Source: a virus
DNA length: 30,706 nucleotides
Reading direction: 5' to 3' (one strand)
Virus record (IMG/VR): IMGVR_UViG_3300030202_001801
Coordinates: 1 to 30,706 of that record
This document shows positions 1 through 5,361 of this stretch, piece after piece. Positions within the stretch are counted from its first letter, which is position 1. Each line of letters opens with the position of its first letter. Both the position numbers and the translations under genes were made by a program. A model generated the notes under the pieces. It did not search any database and was not told the DNA's origin. It saw only the letters and a list, made by a program, of their open reading frames with translations.

Positions 1-385
1 CTTCTAATAAATTATTCTTAACTAATATTTTTTTATGTAAAGCCTCCATATTTTGATTCGCTATAGTAGATACAGTCCCATCTTTTTCATGATGAAAATA
101 AACAAAGAGTGCTTGAGGTATTCTCTTACCCACGTATCCTTTCTGCATCATTCTTAACCACATATCATAGTCTTCCCAACCCTTTAAATTTTCGTCATAA
201 TTTGATGCCTTGATATTTGGTTTCCAAATTGCGTTATAAATATTTTCATACGACCTACAAATATCATATTCTATGCGATTTATTTTTTTAGTCGAAAGCC
301 CATAACCAAGTATATCTTCAGGTAAATTTGCATCAATGTTTGATTGTTGTTTACGGGCAATAGCTCTCATAATAAATTGCTTCAT
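1..385 (-). CDS. Partial GT2-like glycosyltransferase, C-terminal part only (runs off left edge)
   Basis: I translated this by hand; 128 codons are open to the window edge. Residues about 69-77 read GWEDYDMWL, followed by a hydrophobic F-V-Y-F-H-H strand and then V-S-T. This matches the acceptor-side end of family 2 (GT-A) glycosyltransferases, where a GWED(Y/W)D motif carries the catalytic-base region. The ATG at 385 sits one base after the TGA of the upstream gene and has an AAAAGG ribosome site about 8 bases before it, so this looks like a genuine start. If so, the N-terminal nucleotide-sugar-binding half of a normal GT2 (about 100-150 residues with a DxD motif) is absent. It could be a remnant, a small acceptor-binding protein or half of a split enzyme. 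The GT2-like motif is clear; function is not. Confidence 0.6.
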   Translation of the reverse strand, partial: MKQFIMRAIARKQQSNIDANLPEDILGYGLSTKKINRIEYDICRSYENIYNAIWKPNIKASNYDENLKGWEDYDMWLRMMQKGYVGKRIPQALFVYFHHEKDGTVSTIANQNMEALHKKILVKNNLLE

Positions 386-386
386 T

Positions 387-1286
387 TCAAGCCTTTTCTT
401 TTGTTGGCTCTTCTTCTTTTGGATTTTGATTGCCCTGTTGGTAGCCATATTTAATTAAAATATCCTTTGGAACGTCAGTTTTATCGACTTCTGTTGGTTT
501 ACTTCCATAATTTGCTGACCAAAATCCCGATTTTGAAAAGTGAGAGACTCGCCTTTCCCACTCGCATATTTTTTGGATTGGTTTATCGCTATCAGGTGAA
601 CTATCGAAATCATTGTACCTTTCCTGGTTTAAGAAAGTAGATAGCATTAATATGTATTTTTGCTCAGTTTCCGCATTTTGCAAATTATATTGATTAACTC
701 CGTTGAGGATTACATCAAAACTAGTTCGTTGTAAACTTCTACGTAGAGCTAATTTAGAATTTGACTTACCTGATTTTTTACGCCAAAGACCCCAGACTTT
801 TTTGAAATTATTTTCAATATCCTTATCTAAATCCTGCCTTAAAGTTTTCTTCTTTTTAACACTTTTCTTTGTATTGTTAGTTTTTGTGTTGTGATTAGTG
901 TTATTTAGTGTTGTATGTGTATTTGTAAGTGATTGATTTAATTCATTTTCACTATCTTTTACTGTCCGTTTACTTTCCGTTTGTATTCCGTTTGCTAATC
1001 GTTTAGTTACCCTTTCTATTTCGTTTTGTACTCGTGTATTAACCAAATACTTACCATCAAATTTAAGTTTATTTTTGCTCACAAGTGCTAATAAATGTTT
1101 TCTTATGATATTTGGTTTAGTATTTAATGACCTCATTAGTCTTTCGTCTGTTGGCAATATTCCACCGCCTGATGAGTACATTAATGAAATAGCCTGAATG
1201 TATGTACCACACTCGCCACAGCTTAAACCAAAAGTACCGACAAGCCACTCATCGGGATTAAATTTAACATATCTGATTTTTGTCAT
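387..1286 (-). CDS. Phage replication initiator-like protein with DUF1376 (YdaU-like) N-terminus
   Basis: This 299-aa protein begins with a DUF1376-type module (about residues 1-95): a Y-V-K-F-N-P-D-E-W opening, a GLS..E.G.Y stretch, GGG.LP and a winged-helix-like segment. A polar Asn/Thr/Lys linker follows (about 100-150) and then a helical domain (about 150-235) with LWRKKSGK and FLNQERYNDF, the type of ending seen in phage O-like initiators and helicase loaders. Such proteins usually bind the phage origin and recruit the host replicative helicase. Its start overlaps the DnaA-IV-like gene by 23 bases, so the two are translationally linked. No Walker motif is visible, so it is not a helicase itself. 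The DUF1376 match is good; the exact replication role is inferred. Confidence 0.7.
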   Translation of the reverse strand: MTKIRYVKFNPDEWLVGTFGLSCGECGTYIQAISLMYSSGGGILPTDERLMRSLNTKPNIIRKHLLALVSKNKLKFDGKYLVNTRVQNEIERVTKRLANGIQTESKRTVKDSENELNQSLTNTHTTLNNTNHNTKTNNTKKSVKKKKTLRQDLDKDIENNFKKVWGLWRKKSGKSNSKLALRRSLQRTSFDVILNGVNQYNLQNAETEQKYILMLSTFLNQERYNDFDSSPDSDKPIQKICEWERRVSHFSKSGFWSANYGSKPTEVDKTDVPKDILIKYGYQQGNQNPKEEEPTKEKA

Positions 1287-1512
1287 TAATTGCTCCCTTC
1301 AAAGCTCTTAAAACTGTTGTTCTTTCCTTATTCATTATCTTTCCAATCTCACCATGAGATTTGCCTATATTCCATAATTTCTGATAGCAATACAACCTCG
1401 CACTTACAATAGACTTATCTTGTCTGTTGCCAAGCAAAGCTAAAACACTGGGTATATTAAACTTGTTAGTTGCTCTCTTCTTTAACTGTAGATAATTGTT
1501 GGTTGCATCCAT
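1264..1512 (-). CDS. Stand-alone DnaA domain IV-like DNA-binding protein
   Basis: This 82-aa protein matches the C-terminal DNA-binding domain of DnaA. Residues about 35-72 contain V-S-A-R....YC..KLWN.GKSHGEIGKIM followed by KERTTVLRA, which corresponds to the DnaA signature with H-T-T-V-L-H-A. The AAA+ ATPase and oligomerisation domains are missing. In DnaA this helix-turn-helix reads the DnaA box. Here it lies between an O-like initiator and a Hjc-like nuclease, so a role in marking the phage origin or competing with host DnaA at its boxes is plausible. AAAAGG lies 8 bases before the ATG. The domain call is fairly secure; the role is inferred. Confidence 0.68.
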   Translation of the reverse strand: MDATNNYLQLKKRATNKFNIPSVLALLGNRQDKSIVSARLYCYQKLWNIGKSHGEIGKIMNKERTTVLRALKGAINDKNQIC

Positions 1513-1819
1513 CCTCTTTACCTTTTAACAAATTTAAAAAGTCTGTGTTAAGTCTAGTGATAATTAAGGGTACATTTCGGTCTGATTTAGCAACAACAAA
1601 GTCGTTACCTTCAAGATATTCATAGATTTGTTTAAACCCTCTAGCCCTGACTTTACACTCAATCGTTTTTGGTTTTCCATTAATTGTAGTAATTAAATCA
1701 CCTTTGAGCCAAGTTGCACCTGATAGTGGTACTTTCTTGCTATCAAAACCATGACGTTTAAACATCTCGTTAATTTCTCGTTCAAACCTGTCCCCTTTTT
1801 GCTTACTTTTACTCGACAT
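1466..1819 (-). CDS. Hjc-like Holliday junction resolvase / PD-(D/E)XK nuclease
   Basis: This 117-aa protein is the usual size for archaeal-type and phage Hjc-like resolvases. It has K-G-D-R-F-E-R-E-I at residues 8-16 (first acidic residue, Glu13), S-G-A followed by G-D-L with Asp41, and I-E-C-K at 53-56 (Glu54, Lys56), which together give the E...D...ExK core of the PD-(D/E)XK fold. Such enzymes cut four-way junctions left by recombination-dependent replication, clearing branches before packaging. The gene overlaps the HTH regulator upstream by 11 bases and the DnaA-IV-like gene downstream by 47 bases. A general VRR-NUC-type or other DNA nuclease is the main alternative. Confidence 0.7.
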   Translation of the reverse strand: MSSKSKQKGDRFEREINEMFKRHGFDSKKVPLSGATWLKGDLITTINGKPKTIECKVRARGFKQIYEYLEGNDFVVAKSDRNVPLIITRLNTDFLNLLKGKEDGCNQQLSTVKEESN

Positions 1820-2087
1820 AATCAGGTCTTATAAGTTCTAATACTAAATCAATATCGTATAAATAATTTTTATCGGGGTAAACCTCTGTGTGCCACTGTA
1901 AAATTATATAAACCCAATGAAAAGGTATTCCACCACTCCCACCTGTTTTATCTTTAGGCATTTTCCACCGATAAATTTGACTCTCAGTAATCCCAAAACG
2001 GTCTTGTATTTTTTGGTTTCCTTTAGCAAAACTTCCATCACCTATATCCTCAACAATGGTTTTTGCCCACTCAGTTTTTCTATTCAT
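1809..2087 (-). CDS. Small HTH transcriptional regulator (Cro/CI-like position)
   Basis: This protein has 92 aa from the chosen ATG. The reading frame extends 19 codons further upstream, but that extension runs across the promoter region, whereas the ATG at 2087 has AGGAAA 8 bases ahead of it. Residues about 23-41 (QKIQDRFGITESQIYRWK) look like a helix-turn-helix: helix, turn at G-I-T, recognition helix S-Q-I-Y-R-W. The gene is first in the leftward operon, facing the rightward recombination operon, which is where a phage switch protein normally sits. It probably binds the near-palindrome at 2111-2138 and so controls itself and the opposite operon. No second repressor or integrase is seen, so lysogeny cannot be concluded. 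Confidence 0.62.
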   Translation of the reverse strand: MNRKTEWAKTIVEDIGDGSFAKGNQKIQDRFGITESQIYRWKMPKDKTGGSGGIPFHWVYIILQWHTEVYPDKNYLYDIDLVLELIRPDYVE

Positions 2088-2104
2088 TTTTTTTCCTAAA
2101 ATTG

Positions 2105-2133
2105 TTGACTTGCATTTTATACCACTGTATAAC
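2105..2133 (+). promoter_or_regulatory. Rightward sigma70-type promoter for the early recombination operon
   Basis: TTGACT (2105-2110) and TATAAC (2128-2133) are separated by exactly 17 bases, close to the bacterial sigma70 consensus. The promoter lies 36 bases upstream of the YqaJ start at 2169, with a GAAGGGAAG ribosome site between. It overlaps the leftward promoter and the near-palindrome. Confidence 0.68.
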
Positions 2134-2138
2134 ATACA
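2111..2138. promoter_or_regulatory. Candidate operator: 28-bp near-palindrome over both -10 elements
   Basis: The half-sites TGCATTTTATAC (2111-2122) and GTATAACATACA (2127-2138) are inverted copies matching at 10 of 12 positions, around a CACT spacer. The inner TTATAC/GTATAA pair is perfect. The element covers both -10 boxes of the divergent promoters, and the adjacent leftward gene encodes an HTH protein, so it is the most likely binding site for that regulator. Binding itself is inferred. Confidence 0.62.
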
Positions 2139-2144
2139 AATCAA
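2116..2144 (-). promoter_or_regulatory. Leftward sigma70-type promoter for the regulator/replication operon
   Basis: Read on the minus strand, TTGATT (2144-2139) and TATAAA (2121-2116) are separated by 17 bases and lie upstream of the regulator ATG at 2087. The two divergent promoters overlap almost completely, so they are likely mutually exclusive and jointly controlled. Confidence 0.66.
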
Positions 2145-2168
2145 ATTCTTTTGAAGGGAAGTTTTTAA

Positions 2169-3038
2169 ATGACTAAATCAATTATCGAATACACACCCAA
2201 TGACTGTAGGCAAGCACTCACTAATAATATAGCGAATGACCCTGCACGACTAGGTAAAGTAACAGCTTCAACAATTAAAGATATTTTAGGCTCAGTAGAA
2301 GAACAAAAAAGAGCAGAAAGAAAAATAAACCAAACACAAACACTACAAGAAATTGCAGAAATCGAAAACAATCCTAGAGTAATGATGGGTACATGGACAG
2401 AGTGTTTAAACAAACTCTTGTTAGAAAAGGAATTGTACATCAAAGTTAAAAATATAGAACCTTTTGTTCACCCTAATAATCCACTACACACCGCTAGTCC
2501 TGATGGGGTGGTTGAGGGTGCTGATGTATCAACTCTCGTAGAATGTAAGCATACAAGCAACTTTACTGCTGTAGATACACTCCATGCTAGATACTATCCA
2601 CAACTACAGTGGCAGTTATATGTTACAGGTTATGAGTTAGTAATTATGTCGGCAATATATGGAAATGACTACAGGTTGCCTGATAGTGTAACCTACGTGG
2701 AAAGAAATGAAGAATATATAGCTGAAATGGTCAGCAAAGTTAATGCTTGGTATGAAAAACATATTACCAATGATGAGCCTATTGTTGATGATGTTGCTGC
2801 ACCTCAATTTATTCCGTTAGATGACCGCCAGGACTACGATTACTCCACCAACAATGAGTGGGTTAATCATGCTGCAAATTATGTGATGTCAAAAAGTCAA
2901 TACGACTTACACAATACGAGCAAGAAAGAGCTTAAAAATCTTATTCCTAATGATTGTAAAACCATTGTTGGGGGTGGTGTCCAAGCAAAAATTAGTAAAA
3001 CAGGGCGAGTCACAATGAAGGAGATAACAAATGGATGA
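2169..3038 (+). CDS. YqaJ-family (lambda exonuclease-like) recombination nuclease
   Basis: This 289-aa protein has the YqaJ viral recombinase pattern in order: R-L-G-K-V-T-A-S at residues 27-34, M-M-G-T-W-T-E with Glu78, S-P-D-G-V-V with Asp112, L-V-E-C-K-H with Glu125 and Lys127, and Y-Y-P-Q-L-Q-W-Q-L-Y-V-T-G at 142-154. These are the metal-binding and catalytic positions of the PD-(D/E)XK lambda-exonuclease group, which digests one strand of duplex DNA from its end so that an annealing protein can load. It is the first gene after the rightward promoter. A candidate annealing protein and an SSB-like protein lie just downstream, as expected for a phage recombination pair. Confidence 0.88.
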   Translation: MTKSIIEYTPNDCRQALTNNIANDPARLGKVTASTIKDILGSVEEQKRAERKINQTQTLQEIAEIENNPRVMMGTWTECLNKLLLEKELYIKVKNIEPFVHPNNPLHTASPDGVVEGADVSTLVECKHTSNFTAVDTLHARYYPQLQWQLYVTGYELVIMSAIYGNDYRLPDSVTYVERNEEYIAEMVSKVNAWYEKHITNDEPIVDDVAAPQFIPLDDRQDYDYSTNNEWVNHAANYVMSKSQYDLHNTSKKELKNLIPNDCKTIVGGGVQAKISKTGRVTMKEITNG

Positions 3039-3201
3039 AAAAGTAATAAAGCAATTTAGCCATATAACTAAGTGGTTTACTAAAGCAGAAATTAAACAAT
3101 TATGTACCATGTTAATTGCACAAGATTTAGATGATGATGACAAAATCAATTTAATTTCAACTTTAATGAAAATAAAAAATGAGGTTAAGATTAATGAATA
3201 A
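3031..3201 (+). CDS. Small hypothetical protein, 56 aa
   Basis: I translated this by hand; it is short and overlaps its neighbours. The ATG at 3031 overlaps the end of the YqaJ gene (stop 3036-3038) and has a strong AAGGAG site 7-8 bases upstream, so translation is likely. The product is helical and charged, with an acidic D-L-D-D-D-D patch at about residues 32-37 and no membrane segment. It overlaps the next ORF by 8 bases. I recognise no family. Its position between exonuclease and annealing candidate suggests a recombination accessory role, which is only an inference. Confidence 0.6.
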   Translation: MDEKVIKQFSHITKWFTKAEIKQLCTMLIAQDLDDDDKINLISTLMKIKNEVKINE

Positions 3202-3361
3202 TCCTTTAGAAATTGCAGAGCAAATTAGAAGGCTCAATGAAGAAGGTTTAAACGAGCTTTGCCATATTTTATCTAATGACAACATGGCAGATAAAATGAG
3301 TTCAGCACTAAATGTAATTCATATTGAACGTAGCATACAGGAAGGAAATATAAATGAGTAA
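3194..3361 (+). CDS. Small hypothetical protein, 55 aa
   Basis: The frame can be extended five codons upstream, but the ATG at 3194 is preferred because GAGG (3181-3184) lies 9 bases upstream and the start then overlaps the preceding stop in the compact style of this operon. The product is one predicted amphipathic helical pair (E-I-A-E-Q-I-R-R-L-N-E-E-G followed by L-C-H-I-L-S) with no membrane segment. It ends 8 bases inside the next gene. Function is unknown. Confidence 0.58.
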   Translation: MNNPLEIAEQIRRLNEEGLNELCHILSNDNMADKMSSALNVIHIERSIQEGNINE

Positions 3362-3758
3362 AGAAATTCCCCAAAAAATGATTGAATTATTAAAATCAAT
3401 CGGAGAGACTAAACAGACTGCGACATGGGATTGTCATGGAACACCCGTTATTTTGCACAAAGCCATTGAAAAGATTGTAGAGCATTTGAATATTACTTTT
3501 GATGACTTTGTTTTTCACGAATTAAATTCAGAGAAAAAAATCGCAATAGTTTCTGTTCGTGGTCATTATGGTGATAGAACCTGTCAGACCACAGGTGAGG
3601 CAACACCTTACAATAATAAAAATGCCTTCACAGTTGCTATGGCTGAGAAAAGGGCAATAGATAGGTGTGTTCTTAAACTTATCGGATGTAGTGGCGATAT
3701 ATACAGCGAAATTGAAGCAGATGACTTTAAAAACTCTCGACCAAATATTAATCAATAG
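3354..3758 (+). CDS. Candidate single-strand annealing protein, 134 aa
   Basis: The N-terminal half contains WDCHGTPVILHKAIEKI, followed by a strand-rich segment (I-A-I-V-S-V-R-G-H-Y-G-D). The last third has N-A-F-T-V-A-M-A-E-K-R-A-I-D-R-C-V-L-K-L-I-G. A helix of the form A-x-x-x-A-x-x-R-A-x-x-R...L.G near the end, after a beta region, resembles the ending of Rad52/Sak-type and other phage annealing proteins. It lies two tiny genes after a YqaJ exonuclease and one gene before an SSB-like protein, the standard place for such a partner. Length is shorter than typical Sak or RecT (about 170-270 aa). GGAAGGAAATATAA gives a good ribosome site. The assignment rests mainly on context. Confidence 0.42.
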   Translation: MSKEIPQKMIELLKSIGETKQTATWDCHGTPVILHKAIEKIVEHLNITFDDFVFHELNSEKKIAIVSVRGHYGDRTCQTTGEATPYNNKNAFTVAMAEKRAIDRCVLKLIGCSGDIYSEIEADDFKNSRPNINQ

Positions 3759-3774
3759 TGAAAAGGAAATTAGA

Positions 3775-4209
3775 ATGAGCCAGTTCAAGCATAAGCCTAA
3801 TACCGGTAGTTTATTCTATCAGGAAGATAATAAAGGAAGCCCTAAACCAAATTGGAAGGGTAAAATTGTTATAGATGATGATGTTCTTAAAATGTTAATA
3901 GACGACCGAAAGACAAACGAAGAACCACCAATACTTAATTTAGCAGGATGGCAAGATGGCAATAATGCTAGAATTAATCTCAAAACATCTACCTGGAAAC
4001 CAGAACCCAAAGCAGACTTTAATTCACCGTCAAATAAAAAAAATATTTTAAAAGTAAAGGATGTCAATGAACTCAAAGACTACGATTTTTCTAAGGATAA
4101 CCAAGAAAAATTTGATGATGGTCTTAAGAGAAAGAAAGTTCCACTAACAAAAGACCCTAATGAAAGGTGGCAAGACGCAAAGGCTGACGACGAGATACCG
4201 TGGGATTAA
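3775..4209 (+). CDS. SSB-like single-stranded DNA-binding protein with acidic tip
   Basis: This protein has 144 aa from the ATG at 3775, which has AAAAGGAAAT 6-10 bases upstream. A longer frame starting inside the previous gene is unlikely. The N-terminal part has a K-P-N-T-G-S-L-F opening, a K-G-K-I-V-I strand and I-L-N-L-A-G-W-Q-D-G, typical of small OB-like phage proteins. The middle is charged and probably disordered. The last seven residues, DDEIPWD, closely resemble the acidic tip (D-D-D-I-P-F) by which bacterial SSB recruits partner proteins. It lies in the recombination operon directly after the annealing candidate. No classical SSB domain is recognised, so the call depends on tip, size and position. 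Confidence 0.5.
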   Translation: MSQFKHKPNTGSLFYQEDNKGSPKPNWKGKIVIDDDVLKMLIDDRKTNEEPPILNLAGWQDGNNARINLKTSTWKPEPKADFNSPSNKKNILKVKDVNELKDYDFSKDNQEKFDDGLKRKKVPLTKDPNERWQDAKADDEIPWD

Positions 4210-4629
4210 GTGGTTAAAGTAGTTCTACAAAGAAAGGGTTTAAGCCTTGTCCCTTCAGATGAAGCCTCCCAACAGGCTTTATCAAGGCTTAAAGCTGATG
4301 GTTACGTGGTTGCTCATATTAGTCAGCCACGTAACTTGAAGCATCATAGGTTGTTTTATGCACTAATGCGAAAAGTGTTTGAAAACCAAGAAAGATTTAA
4401 AACAATAGACGAAATGATTATTGCTATTAAAGTTGGTATTAAGCACTGTGACCAATACCCACTTAAAAATGGAAATGTTTGTTATATACCTAAATCCATT
4501 AGTTTTGAAAAAATGGAGCAATTAGAATTTAATGAATTTTTTGACAGAGCAATTAATCTAATTATTAAAGATATTATCCCTAATACTGATAAAAAGGAAC
4601 TTCTGGCAGAAGTTTACCAGATGTTATGA
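4210..4629 (+). CDS. DUF1367 (YbcN-like) phage protein
   Basis: This 139-aa protein starts with GTG immediately after the previous TAA. It resembles DUF1367/YbcN-type phage proteins: a short N-terminal strand-rich part, then Q-P-R-N-L-K-H-H-R-L-F-Y-A-L-M at about residues 40-54, then helices with F-D-R-A-I-N. Members sit in recombination/replication regions of lambdoid phages next to HNH/Ref-like genes, as here. They are associated with DNA transactions but have no firmly known activity. The next gene starts with an ATGA overlap. The start codon is inferred from the absence of an upstream alternative; the ribosome site is weak, suggesting translational coupling. Confidence 0.6.
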   Translation: MVKVVLQRKGLSLVPSDEASQQALSRLKADGYVVAHISQPRNLKHHRLFYALMRKVFENQERFKTIDEMIIAIKVGIKHCDQYPLKNGNVCYIPKSISFEKMEQLEFNEFFDRAINLIIKDIIPNTDKKELLAEVYQML

Positions 4630-4940
4630 TTATACGAGATAAGAAATGGCTTAAAGATGTCCATAGATTGCCCTGTGTTTGCACAAACCAACAAATAGGT
4701 ATTGTGGCTCACCATTTACTAAGATGCCCTTCACGCATAGGTTTATCGGGCAAGAGTGGCGACCAACATATTCTACCAATGACAGACGCAAAACATAAAG
4801 AATTACATAACATGGGAGATGAAATTAAGTTTTTTAAAAAACATGGAATTAAAGACCCTGTTGCGTTAGCAGAAAAGCTATATGAAAACAGAGAGTGTTT
4901 AAACAGTTGCATTATTGCAATCAATGAGGGGAGGTGGTAA
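4626..4940 (+). CDS. DUF968/Ref-like HNH nuclease
   Basis: This 104-aa protein contains V-A-H-H-L-L-R (His29, His30), G-L-S-G-K-S-G-D-Q-H (Asp46, His48) and D-A-K-H-K-E-L-H (His57, His61). This is the His-Me-finger arrangement of the DUF968/Ref group: metal-binding and catalytic histidines around a short beta hairpin, with a conserved G..GK.GD segment. P1 Ref is a RecA-directed DNA endonuclease; small phage relatives are thought to nick or cut recombination intermediates. It is shorter than P1 Ref, so it is a minimal nuclease domain. It overlaps the upstream gene by ATGA and the downstream ATG by one base (TAATG), showing tight coupling. Confidence 0.68.
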   Translation: MIIRDKKWLKDVHRLPCVCTNQQIGIVAHHLLRCPSRIGLSGKSGDQHILPMTDAKHKELHNMGDEIKFFKKHGIKDPVALAEKLYENRECLNSCIIAINEGRW

Positions 4941-5359
4941 TGACAATTTTTCACAAAGATAGAATGAAACAAATAGTAGATTTTAGTAATTTAAAAGTTG
5001 GTGGTTACACACCTACAGACATAGATTTTGTTATGGAAAAAAATAATAAATGGTGGGTATTTGGAGAAGTAAAAGTTCAAGGAACACCAATCACTAAAGG
5101 GCAAGATATATTGTATCAACGTCTTTGTGATAATTATTTAAAATTAAAAATACCATGTATGTATATTCTTACCCATCACAAGACACCTGTTAATGAAGTA
5201 ATAGATGTTGGTAGTTTGTTTGTAAGCATAGCAGAAATTGTTGCACCAAACAAAGCAGGTGTTTGGCAAAAAAAAAGATATATAGGCAACCATGAATTTT
5301 TTAAAGGTAAAACAATTTCTAAAATAGTAAATAGCTTTGCAAATAAGTTTGGAGATTAA
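4940..5359 (+). CDS. PD-(D/E)XK nuclease-like protein, 139 aa
   Basis: The ATG at 4940 overlaps the previous TAA, and a strong GGGGAGG site lies at 4928-4934; an in-frame GTG two codons earlier falls too close to that site. Residues 25-45 read P-T-D-I-D-F-V...K-W-W-V-F-G-E-V-K: an aspartate (27 or 29) on one strand and G-E-V-K (Glu43, Lys45) on the next, the compact core of PD-(D/E)XK enzymes. A helix with Q-D-I-L-Y-Q-R-L follows. It could be a small DNA nuclease for recombination, host-DNA breakdown or defence. No specificity region is seen. It precedes the MBL gene with a two-base gap. Confidence 0.55.
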   Translation: MTIFHKDRMKQIVDFSNLKVGGYTPTDIDFVMEKNNKWWVFGEVKVQGTPITKGQDILYQRLCDNYLKLKIPCMYILTHHKTPVNEVIDVGSLFVSIAEIVAPNKAGVWQKKRYIGNHEFFKGKTISKIVNSFANKFGD

Positions 5360-5361
5360 AA

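Noticed and set aside
703-894. Open frame on the + strand with hydrophobic translation opposite the replication gene
   Set aside because: It lies entirely inside the 387-1286 gene on the other strand, has no ribosome site and its Phe/Leu content mirrors the Lys/Asn-rich coding strand.
2088-2144. 19-codon N-terminal extension of the HTH regulator
   Set aside because: It covers both promoters and the operator, whereas the ATG at 2087 has AGGAAA at proper spacing.
3667-3774. N-terminal extension of the SSB-like gene into the previous gene
   Set aside because: The ATG at 3775 has its own ribosome site and the added residues have no family likeness.
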